Of a stretch of DNA of 6,279 nucleotides, positions 1 to 5,271 are shown piece after piece. Every line of letters begins with the position of its first letter. Within the stretch, counting starts at the first letter, position 1. Both the position numbers and the translations under genes were made by a program. Under the pieces are notes generated by a model. That model was not told the origin of the DNA and did not search any database. It saw only the letters and a list, made by a program, of their open reading frames with translations. Origin of the DNA: an uncultured Altererythrobacter sp. (GTDB lineage Bacteria > Pseudomonadota > Alphaproteobacteria > Sphingomonadales > Sphingomonadaceae); the NCBI GenBank assembly GCA_946885545.1, contig CAMPGP010000132.1:1-6279 (forward strand). Reading direction: 5' to 3'.

Positions 1-644
1 TCGCGGTGGGCGAGGCGGCGTGCGTCTCGGTCCACGGCGCCAACCGCCTCGGCTCGAACTCGCTGATCGATCTCGTGGTGTTCGGCCGCGCGACCGGGCA
101 CCGGCTCAAGGAAATCATCAAGCCGGGCACCAGCCATGCCGAGCTGCCCAAGGGCGGCGCCGATCTCGCGCTCGCCCGGCTCGACCATTTCCGCAACGCG
201 CAGGGCGGCTCGCCCACGGCGCAGATCCGCGCCGAGATGCAGAAGGACATGCAGAAGCACGCCGCGGTTTTCCGCGACAGCAAGCTGCTGTCCGAAGGCG
301 TCGACCTGCTGAAGGCGACCAACAAGCGGATGGAGGACATCCACGTCTCCGACCGTTCGTTGATCTGGAACAGCGATCTGATCGAGACGCTCGAGCTCGA
401 CAACCTGATGGCGCAGGCCAACGTCACAATCGCCAGCGCGGAAAACCGCAAGGAAAGCCGCGGCGCCCACGCGCACGAGGACTTCCCCGAGCGCGACGAT
501 GCGAACTGGATGAAGCACACCGTCGCCTGGTTCGACGGCTGGGGCGGAAACGGCGGCGGCGTGAAGATCGACTACCGCCCGGTCCACGAATACACGCTGA
601 CCGATGACGTCGAGTACATCAAGCCGAAGAAGCGGGTCTACTAG
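1..644 (+). CDS. sdhA: Succinate dehydrogenase flavoprotein subunit, C-terminal third (5' end outside window)
   Basis: This is the FAD-carrying catalytic subunit of respiratory complex II, which oxidises succinate to fumarate on the cytoplasmic face of the inner membrane. The reading frame is open from the window edge (first full codon at base 3) to a TAG at 642-644, giving about 214 residues of a protein normally near 600. Seen: the hallmark GEAACVSVHGANRLGSNSL block at 9-65, whose Arg (codon 45-47) corresponds to a dicarboxylate-binding Arg of the family. It is followed by the helical C-terminal domain (MQKDMQKHAAVFRD, ELDNLMAQA) and the family-typical tail with DYRPVHEYTLTDDVEYIKPK and RVY. 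A GTG at 6-8 is an internal Val codon, not a start. The usual next gene, sdhB, does not follow; a lipoprotein gene starts four bases after the stop. Identification is very secure. Confidence 0.97.
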   Translation, partial: AVGEAACVSVHGANRLGSNSLIDLVVFGRATGHRLKEIIKPGTSHAELPKGGADLALARLDHFRNAQGGSPTAQIRAEMQKDMQKHAAVFRDSKLLSEGVDLLKATNKRMEDIHVSDRSLIWNSDLIETLELDNLMAQANVTIASAENRKESRGAHAHEDFPERDDANWMKHTVAWFDGWGGNGGGVKIDYRPVHEYTLTDDVEYIKPKKRVY

Positions 645-648
645 TCCG

Positions 649-1521
649 ATGCTCGCACGCCGGCTTCTGCCGGCACTGGCCGGTGTTGCGCTTGCGACCG
701 GGTGCGCTGCCGCGCCGACTGCGCCGCCCGAGGCGCTCGGGATCGACCCGTTCTATTCGCAGTATGTCGATGCGGGGGGGATCCCGATCGTCGCTTCGGA
801 GCGCGTCGACAGCGCAGCGCTCGCCGATGCGAAGCGAATGATCGGCGACATGCTCGCCTATCGGCCCGATCTCGCGGAAGTGCTGGCGCGCGAAGGGTAT
901 CGGGTCGCGATCCTCGGCGCGGAGGAGGCGATCACCGACTTGCCCGAGAACGCGCACTGGACCAAGCCGGAACGCGACGATCCGCGGCTGACCCGGTGCG
1001 AGCGCAAGCTCTACGACGAGCGCATCGGCCGGTTGAGCGACCGCGAGTACTGGAACGCGCGGGTGCGGGGCATCGGCGGGGTCTATACCGTCGGCGCGGA
1101 GGAGGACGTGCTCGGCAAGCCGAGCAGCCGCTATTACGGCGAGACGATTCTCGTCCACGAGTTCGCGCATAACGTGCTCGACGCGATCCGCCTGGCCGAT
1201 CCGGCGCTCTACGATGAAGTAGAGAACGCCTACGAGCGTGCGCTCGCCGAGGGCCTGTGGAAAGACGAATACGCCAGCACGACGGTGCAGGAATACTGGG
1301 CCGAGGGTACGCAGTTCTGGTTCAATTCCAACCGGCTAGCAGTATTCGACGGGCGACGCATCCTGAGCGACCGTGATCTGGCCGCCTACGATCTGCGGCT
1401 CGTTGCGGCGCTGCGCGAGGCATATGGCGAGCGCCACCGCCTTGCGGCCGATCCGTTTCACAATCATCCGGCGCGGGTGCCGCCGGGTCCGATCCCGCAA
1501 AACACAGCCGAAGTCTGCTGA
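649..1521 (+). CDS. Predicted lipoprotein zinc metallopeptidase (HEFAH zincin), function unknown
   Basis: The product has 290 residues. The N-terminus MLARRLLPALAGVALATGC is a lipoprotein signal peptide with a lipobox-like ATGC, making Cys19 the lipidated residue. Ala at +2 suggests the outer membrane. Seen in the mature part: HEFAH at residues 170-174 inside ETILVHEFAHNVLDAI, then about 45 residues later QEYWAEGTQFWFN, whose Glu215 or Glu219 could be the third zinc ligand of a gluzincin-type site. Just before the motif, GIGGVYTVGAEEDVLG looks like an edge-strand region. I do not recognise a named family with confidence; a distant relation to lethal-factor-like zincins is only a guess. The start was chosen at ATG 649 because it opens directly into the signal peptide; an earlier in-frame ATG at 604 lies inside sdhA and would bury it. 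No good Shine-Dalgarno is visible and the gap to the sdhA stop is 4 bases, so translational coupling to sdhA is likely. The substrate is unknown. Confidence 0.83.
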   Translation: MLARRLLPALAGVALATGCAAAPTAPPEALGIDPFYSQYVDAGGIPIVASERVDSAALADAKRMIGDMLAYRPDLAEVLAREGYRVAILGAEEAITDLPENAHWTKPERDDPRLTRCERKLYDERIGRLSDREYWNARVRGIGGVYTVGAEEDVLGKPSSRYYGETILVHEFAHNVLDAIRLADPALYDEVENAYERALAEGLWKDEYASTTVQEYWAEGTQFWFNSNRLAVFDGRRILSDRDLAAYDLRLVAALREAYGERHRLAADPFHNHPARVPPGPIPQNTAEVC

Positions 1522-1607
1522 GACCCGTGTAACATTCATTTCGCCATTTCTTAAGACTATCGGGCCAAGACTTTTTTCTTACCTGTGAACGGGAAGGGGC
1601 GCTCGTC
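1522..1607 (+). promoter_or_regulatory. AT-richer promoter/leader region of the diguanylate cyclase gene
   Basis: This 86-base gap is clearly less GC-rich than its flanks and is the likely promoter and 5' leader of the GGDEF gene. Within it, TTCG-N7-TTAA at 1540-1554 resembles a degenerate CtrA box (alphaproteobacterial consensus TTAA-N7-TTAA), with a perfect right half and a half-matching left half. CCAAGAC at 1565-1571, followed by six T (1572-1577), is complementary to GTCTTGG at 1605-1611 over the start codon and to GTCTTGG at 1623-1629. No convincing -35/-10 pair was identified. A terminator for the upstream genes is not obvious: the T run has no strong stem in front of it. Confidence 0.4.
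1591..1599 (+). promoter_or_regulatory. Ribosome binding site that decides a TTG start
   Basis: The purine run GGGAAGGGG ends 8 bases before TTG at 1608, which is the best-placed Shine-Dalgarno-like sequence for this gene. No ATG or GTG in the same frame lies nearby upstream, and the next ATG (1674) would cut into the first membrane segment. A second in-frame TTG at 1626 has only weak purine-rich sequence ahead of it. Confidence 0.6.
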
Positions 1608-2840
1608 TTGGGCGGGCAGCAAGTCTTGGACGCATTTACGCTTTTTGGCGCCAACGCGATCATTCTACTGGTGATGGCGGTTGGATTCCTTGCCGCGTGG
1701 GCCAAGCGGCGCGACGAGGCGTGGTGGCCGGCCTGGATCGCTGCGAACCTCGTGCTTGCCTTCGCGCTGGTCCTGTTCATCGTACTTCCGCCGAAGACTT
1801 CATGGCTTCTTGCGATTCCAAACACGCTTCTGGTCGCCGGCTTCGGGCTAAGGTGGCGCGCGGCGCGCTTGTTCAGTGCAAGCGCCACGAGTTGGGTGGC
1901 GATCGTTGCGCCCGCCATATTCATTGCCATGCTTTTTGCGCTTCCCGGCTTGTTCGGGCGCGGCGCGGTATTCTCGCTGGTGAACGCCACGCTGGCGCTC
2001 CAGGCGGGGGCCATCGCGGTACAGTTCTGGCGCGAGCGCGAACCGGGATCGGCTTCGAGCCACGGGCTCGTGATCGCCTATTCCGTCATGGCCGCAACGT
2101 TCGCGGTGCGCGTCGTCGAGGGGCTGGCGACCTTCGACAGCCTCCCGAGTTATCTACCCCTGGGCGGAACTCTGCCGATGCATCTCGTGCTGGCGGTCGT
2201 CCATACCTCCGCAAGCGGCGCCTTCGCGCTGTCGATCGCGTACGAGCGGAGTGCGTTGCGCATGCGCGACGAGCGTGACACGGCCTTGCGGCAAGCCCAA
2301 AGTCTGGGCCGACTGGCGGAGCGCGATGCGCTGACCGGACTGATGAACCGGCGTGCCGTCGAACCACGTTTCGCCGAGTTGCGTGCGGCCGGATTCTGCA
2401 CCCTGGCGGTGCTCGACCTCGATCATTTCAAGTGGGTCAACGATCGCCATGGCCATGCACTGGGCGACGAGGCGCTCTGCGCCGCTGCGCTTGTGTTGGC
2501 GCCAGACGAGCACTGCATGGTGGCGCGCATGGGCGGCGAGGAGTTCGTGTTGCTGCTGCGGGGCGACCGCGCACGCGATCGCGCCGAGGCGCGACGCCAG
2601 GCGGTGGCCTCGCGCATCGCCGCTGAGGTTAAGGGCCTGGATGGAGTAGTGACCGCGAGCATGGGACTGGTGGAATTGCCAGCGAACGGCATGACCGGGA
2701 TCAGCTTCTCGGAACTCTACTCGGCCGCCGACCGGCTGCTCTACGAAGCGAAGAACGGCGGACGCAACCGGCTGGTGAGCGAGCGACTGAGCTTGTTCGA
2801 GAGCGCGCCCAGCCCCAAGCGCCAGGGCATCGCTGCCTGA
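1608..2840 (+). CDS. Membrane-bound diguanylate cyclase (GGDEF domain)
   Basis: This 410-residue protein should make cyclic di-GMP from two GTP at the inner membrane. Residues about 9-212 are hydrophobic with roughly six to seven membrane-spanning segments (for example 9-31, 43-61, 94-115, 122-141, 189-212). They form a sensor region I cannot assign to a named family. A short linker (213-235) leads to a GGDEF domain at about 236-390: RDALTGLMNRRA at 239-250, VLDLDHFKWVND at 268-279 with metal ligand Asp270 and base-binding Asn278, GGEEF at 309-313, and the closing LLYEAKNGGRNR at 377-388. The catalytic residues look intact. The inhibitory I-site RxxD normally placed just before GGEEF is absent: residues 300-303 are DEHC. 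There is no EAL or HD-GYP domain. The gene starts with TTG after a purine-rich ribosome binding site. It ends 4 bases from the oppositely oriented isomerase gene. Likely roles in motility or biofilm control are inferred from the family only. Confidence 0.93.
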   Translation: MGGQQVLDAFTLFGANAIILLVMAVGFLAAWAKRRDEAWWPAWIAANLVLAFALVLFIVLPPKTSWLLAIPNTLLVAGFGLRWRAARLFSASATSWVAIVAPAIFIAMLFALPGLFGRGAVFSLVNATLALQAGAIAVQFWREREPGSASSHGLVIAYSVMAATFAVRVVEGLATFDSLPSYLPLGGTLPMHLVLAVVHTSASGAFALSIAYERSALRMRDERDTALRQAQSLGRLAERDALTGLMNRRAVEPRFAELRAAGFCTLAVLDLDHFKWVNDRHGHALGDEALCAAALVLAPDEHCMVARMGGEEFVLLLRGDRARDRAEARRQAVASRIAAEVKGLDGVVTASMGLVELPANGMTGISFSELYSAADRLLYEAKNGGRNRLVSERLSLFESAPSPKRQGIAA

Positions 2841-2874
2841 GCGTTCAGGGTCGTTCTTCGGCCCGCTGGGCGCG
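2804..2874. terminator. Nested inverted repeats at the convergent gene junction, possible bidirectional terminator
   Basis: A perfect 10-base inverted repeat, CGCGCCCAGC at 2804-2813 and GCTGGGCGCG at 2865-2874, encloses a smaller nearly concentric hairpin, CCTGA-GCGT-TCAGG at 2836-2849. The small hairpin contains the stop codons of both converging genes. There is no clean T tract on either side, so classic intrinsic termination is doubtful. The structure could still end transcripts or protect 3' ends from both directions. Confidence 0.3.
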
Positions 2875-3507
2875 AAGGATCTTCACCGGTTCGGCAAGGA
2901 TCTGGCCCTTCATCCAGCCTTCGCCTTCGTCGGGATCGGTCGGCATGGCATGGATCGCCTCGACGACCTCCATGCCGTCGACCACGCGGCCGAAGGCGGC
3001 GTAGCCCGCGCGCAGCTCGGGATCGTCGGACGCGGGGTCGGCGTCCATGCCCGGCTGTTCCTGCAGCATGATCGAGAAATCGCCGTTGGCGGTGCCGGGC
3101 GCGAGCCGTGCCATCGAGAGCGCGCCGCGCAGGTGCTTGACGCCCGTTTCACTGGTGGGTTCATGGGCGATCGGGGGCAGGATACGTTCGGGATCGTACT
3201 GCGTGCCGCCCTGGATCAGGCCGTTGGGCTGCTCGCCCCATTCGAGCGGCATTGCGCGGTAGAACACCGTGCCGTCCAGGCGGCCTTCGTCGACATAGCG
3301 CAGGAAATTGGCCGCGGTGACCGGCGCACGCTCGGTCTCGATCGCGGCGGTGATGTCGCCCATCGTGGTTTCGAGCACGACGAGCACCGTTTCGGGTTCT
3401 TCGGCGGGTGCGGTTGGTGGCGGCACGGGTGCATCCTGCGCGAAGGCCGCGGTGGCTAGCGCGAAGGGCAGGGCGAGGGTGGCGAATCGTTTGAGCATCG
3501 GGGGCAT
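2845..3507 (-). CDS. Secreted cyclophilin-type peptidyl-prolyl cis-trans isomerase
   Basis: This 220-residue protein is expected to isomerise X-Pro bonds and help fold proteins in the periplasm. Residues 1-23 form a Sec signal peptide (core LATLALPFALATAAFA-like, predicted cut AFA|QD). A Pro/Ala-rich linker follows, then a cyclophilin domain from about 40: VLVVLETTMGDI, ANFLRYVDEG, VFYRAMP with the catalytic-type Arg84, LIQGGTQ with Gln99, GDFSIML at 142-148 and AAFGRVVDGMEVVEAI. The loop between Arg84 and Gln99 carries an extra segment (LEWGEQPNG). The Trp that binds cyclosporin in human CypA appears to be missing, as in many bacterial members. The ATG at 3507 has AGGA six bases upstream; ATG 3498, three codons in, is almost as good. 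The ORF could extend to 3528, but that would begin in a repeat. The gene lies downstream of the LldD-like gene on the same strand, separated by the repeat element. Confidence 0.92.
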   Translation of the reverse strand: MPPMLKRFATLALPFALATAAFAQDAPVPPPTAPAEEPETVLVVLETTMGDITAAIETERAPVTAANFLRYVDEGRLDGTVFYRAMPLEWGEQPNGLIQGGTQYDPERILPPIAHEPTSETGVKHLRGALSMARLAPGTANGDFSIMLQEQPGMDADPASDDPELRAGYAAFGRVVDGMEVVEAIHAMPTDPDEGEGWMKGQILAEPVKILRAQRAEERP

Positions 3508-3520
3508 CCTAAATCCTGCA

Positions 3521-3615
3521 ACCGTCACCCTGAACTTGTTTCAGGCCCATTCCGCAATTTCGAACTTGGGTGCTCAAGGCATCGATGGATGCTGAACCGA
3601 GTTCAGCATGACGGT
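3521..3615. repeat. 95-base palindromic element with imperfect terminal inverted repeats
   Basis: The two ends, read inwards, both begin ACCGTCA and agree at 20 of their first 24 positions. Each arm is itself a hairpin: CCTGAAC-TTG-TTTCAGG at 3529-3545 (one mismatch) and GCTGAAC-CGA-GTTCAGC at 3591-3607 (perfect). The middle (about 3550-3585) is unstructured to the eye. The form resembles short dispersed repeats recalled from sphingomonad genomes, but copy number cannot be seen here. It fills the gap between the dehydrogenase and isomerase genes. It overlaps the end of the dehydrogenase ORF and stops 3 bases short of the isomerase ribosome binding site. It encodes nothing and may act as a transcript-processing or attenuation structure. 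Confidence 0.75.
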
Positions 3616-4772
3616 ATTGTGGGGTAGCGTCGCCGCAGCATCTCGCGATTTAGTTGGTCGATGCTGGTCACGCCCATCAGGCGCATGCCGCGTTCGATCT
3701 CGTCCTTGAGCAGCGTCAGCGCGCGCTCGACACCCGGTTGGCCAGCGGCAGCGAGAGCGTAGAGGTAGAGGCGACCGCCCGATGCGGCGGTGGCGCCTTG
3801 GGCGAGCGTCTTCAGCACATGGGTGCCGCGGCGTACGCCACCGTCGCAGATGATCTCGATCTCGCCGCCGACCGCCTCGACGATTTCGGCCAGCTGGTCG
3901 AAGGGCGCACGGCTCCCGTCCAGCTGCCGCCCGCCGTGGTTGGAGACCATGATCGCATCGGCGCCGATCTCGACCGCGCGTCGCGCGTCGGCGGGGCTCA
4001 TCACGCCTTTGAGGCAGAACGTGCCGCCCCAGTCCTGCCGGATGCGCGCGGCGGTATCCCAGTCCATCGCGGTGTCGAGCATGGTGTTGAAATACTCTGC
4101 GATGCTGACCGCCTTGCCGGTGCCTTCGCTGACGTGGCCGTAGAGATTGGGCAGGCGGAATTTCTCGCGCAGCAGGTAGTCGAGCGTCCAGCGCGGGCGC
4201 GCGGCGTAGGACAGCAGCGCGCCGGGCGTGAAGCGCGGCGGAGTGGTGAAACCGCTGCGCTGGCACCGCTCGCGCTTGCCCGAGACGATCGTGTCGACCG
4301 TCAGCGCCAGCGCGTCGAAGCCACTCGCCTTGCAGCGCTCGATCATCGAGGCGTTCAGCCCCTTGTCCTTGTGGACGTATAGCTGGAACAGTTTGGGGCC
4401 GGTGGTCAGCGCGGCGATCTCCTCGATCGAAACCGTGGCGAGGCTCGAGATGCCGAACCACAGCCCGAAGTTCTCCGCCGCGCGCGCCACCGCGCGCTCG
4501 CCCTGCCAGTGGAACACCCGCTGCAGCGCGGTAGGGCTGAGCATGAGCGGCAGAGCGCTGCGGCGGCCCATGATCGTGCACCCGGTGTCGATTTCCGCCA
4601 CCCCGGCAAGTACGTTCGGCACCAGATCGACATCGTCGAACGCGGCGGTGTTGCGTGCTTTGGTCACCTCGTCGTCGGCCGCGCCGTCGATGTAGTCAAA
4701 CACCGGCCACGGCAGGCGCGCTTTCGCCAACAGCCCCAAGTCGTCGATATTGTGGCAACCGGACAAACGCAT
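3603..4772 (-). CDS. lldD: FMN-dependent alpha-hydroxy-acid dehydrogenase (L-lactate dehydrogenase / LldD family)
   Basis: This 389-residue enzyme belongs to the family that oxidises L-2-hydroxy acids (L-lactate, glycolate, mandelate) to 2-keto acids using FMN. LldD-type members pass electrons to the respiratory chain at the inner membrane. The family active-site set is intact: FDYIDGAADDE at 25-35 with Tyr27, QLYV with Tyr132, LTVDT with Asp160, LKG with Lys255, and SNHGGRQLD at 277-285 with catalytic His279 and Arg282. The phosphate-binding CDGGVRRGTHVLK starts at 309. Length is normal for the family. The GR-x-LYLYALAAAGQPGVERAL tail is typical. L-lactate is the default substrate but sequence alone does not fix it. 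The start at ATG 4772 has only a weak purine stretch upstream. The last three codons and the stop come from the adjacent repeat element. The gene is divergent from the BlaI-like repressor and shares its 109-base upstream region. Confidence 0.92.
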   Translation of the reverse strand: MRLSGCHNIDDLGLLAKARLPWPVFDYIDGAADDEVTKARNTAAFDDVDLVPNVLAGVAEIDTGCTIMGRRSALPLMLSPTALQRVFHWQGERAVARAAENFGLWFGISSLATVSIEEIAALTTGPKLFQLYVHKDKGLNASMIERCKASGFDALALTVDTIVSGKRERCQRSGFTTPPRFTPGALLSYAARPRWTLDYLLREKFRLPNLYGHVSEGTGKAVSIAEYFNTMLDTAMDWDTAARIRQDWGGTFCLKGVMSPADARRAVEIGADAIMVSNHGGRQLDGSRAPFDQLAEIVEAVGGEIEIICDGGVRRGTHVLKTLAQGATAASGGRLYLYALAAAGQPGVERALTLLKDEIERGMRLMGVTSIDQLNREMLRRRYPTIPSC

Positions 4773-4798
4773 GACAGCGCTCTACCAGCGACATGAGG

Positions 4799-4814
4799 AT
4801 GAACCAATGTTCAT
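4799..4814. promoter_or_regulatory. Perfect dyad ATGAAC-CAAT-GTTCAT, candidate operator
   Basis: Six-base arms form a perfect inverted repeat around a 4-base spacer, placed 27-42 bases upstream of the lldD start codon. The size and symmetry suit a dimeric helix-turn-helix regulator acting on lldD. It differs from the TACA-type dyads 15 bases further on, so a different protein probably binds it. No lldD-type regulator gene is in the window. Confidence 0.45.
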
Positions 4815-4826
4815 AGACGCTTCATG

Positions 4827-4855
4827 TTTACAAGCGTAGTCGTATTGGCTACAGA
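4827..4855 (+). promoter_or_regulatory. Candidate promoter of the blaI-like/M56 operon
   Basis: TTTACA at 4827-4832 (five of six matches to TTGACA) is followed after 17 bases by TACAGA at 4850-4855, a weak -10. Transcription would start near 4862, giving a leader of about 20 bases that still contains the GGAGG ribosome binding site. The -35 and -10 each overlap one of the two operator-like dyads, which fits autorepression. The -10 is poor, so this is a prediction. Confidence 0.45.
4829..4838. promoter_or_regulatory. BlaI/CopY-type operator, copy 1 (TACAAGCGTA)
   Basis: The site matches the TACA-N2-TGTA core known for BlaI, MecI and CopY repressors at all but one fixed position (C for T). The dyad extends as TTAC-AAGC-GTAG at 4828-4839. 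It overlaps the putative -35 of the repressor gene, and its partner lies 21 bases downstream. Confidence 0.5.
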
Positions 4856-4859
4856 CGTA
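4850..4859. promoter_or_regulatory. BlaI/CopY-type operator, copy 2 (TACAGACGTA)
   Basis: This second copy shows the same deviation from TACA-N2-TGTA as the first. The dyad extends as CTAC-AGAC-GTAG at 4849-4860. Its offset of exactly 21 bases from copy 1, two helical turns, would put two repressor dimers on one face of the DNA. It overlaps the putative -10. Confidence 0.5.
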
Positions 4860-4871
4860 GGCGCAAGCCGG

Positions 4872-4876
4872 GGAGG
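4872..4876 (+). promoter_or_regulatory. Ribosome binding site GGAGG that favours the GTG start of the repressor
   Basis: GGAGG ends 5 bases before GTG at 4882. A TTG one codon earlier (4879) is only 2 bases away and too close, so GTG 4882 is preferred. Confidence 0.7.
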
Positions 4877-4881
4877 GTTTG

Positions 4882-5271
4882 GTGGCTAAATCCGACGACG
4901 ACAGGCCAGAACGCATCAGCGAAGCCGAGCACGCGGTGATGGAGGCGCTGTGGGAAAAAAGCCCACTGACGGCCGCCGAAGTGTGCGACGCCGTTTGCCG
5001 CGAACGCGACTGGAGCCTACCCACGGTGAAGACGCTGCTGTCGCGTCTCGTCGCGAAGCAGGCGGTTGAAACCGAGCCCGACGGCCGCCGCTTCCTCTAC
5101 ACCCCACTTCTGGCACGCGACGATTACGTCGGCGGCGAATCGCGGCGGTTGGTCGATCGCCTGTTCGGGGGTAGCGCGGCGACGCTGTTCGCGCACCTCG
5201 CGCACGACGAGGCTTTGAGCCACGCCGACATCGCCGAAATCGAAGCGCTGTTGAAGGAGCTCAAGCAATGA
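4882..5271 (+). CDS. BlaI/MecI/CopY-family transcriptional repressor
   Basis: This 129-residue cytoplasmic DNA-binding protein matches the family in length (about 120-130) and layout. The N-terminal winged helix spans about residues 11-76: RISEAEHAVMEALWEKSPLT, then AEVCDAV, the recognition-helix segment WSLPTVKTLLSRLVAK, and the wing ETEPDGRRFLYTPLL. An acidic helical C-terminus (SHADIAEIEALLKELKQ) is the expected dimerisation part. Family members bind TACA-type dyads and are inactivated by proteolysis triggered by a BlaR1-type partner; I could not mark a cleavage site by eye. The gene overlaps the next by 4 bases (ATGA), so the two are translationally coupled. Two TACA-N2-CGTA dyads upstream suggest autorepression. 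The target genes beyond its own operon are unknown. No beta-lactamase gene is visible, so naming it blaI in the resistance sense is not justified. Confidence 0.93.
   Translation: MAKSDDDRPERISEAEHAVMEALWEKSPLTAAEVCDAVCRERDWSLPTVKTLLSRLVAKQAVETEPDGRRFLYTPLLARDDYVGGESRRLVDRLFGGSAATLFAHLAHDEALSHADIAEIEALLKELKQ

Noticed and set aside
604..648. Earlier ATG at 604 for the lipoprotein gene
   Set aside because: It would add 15 polar residues in front of a clear lipoprotein signal peptide and overlap sdhA by about 40 bases. ATG 649 is the better start.
659..684. GCCGGC-TTCTG-CCGGC type hairpin at the start of the lipoprotein gene
   Set aside because: Short GC palindromes are expected in this composition and this one lies within signal-peptide codons. 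There is no independent sign of function.
1322..2014. Long minus-strand open frame (230 codons) across the lipoprotein end and the cyclase start
   Set aside because: It runs antisense to two well-supported genes and across their intergenic region, and shows no recognisable motif. GC-rich DNA readily gives such shadow frames.
3508..3528. Earlier ATG at 3528 for the isomerase
   Set aside because: It lies inside the palindromic element. ATG 3507 has a well-spaced AGGA and opens directly into the signal peptide.
2950..4382. Plus-strand open frames antisense to the isomerase and LldD-like genes (for example 2950-3459 and 3654-4382)
   Set aside because: The minus-strand genes have complete family motifs. 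The antisense frames are low-complexity translations of the same codon bias.
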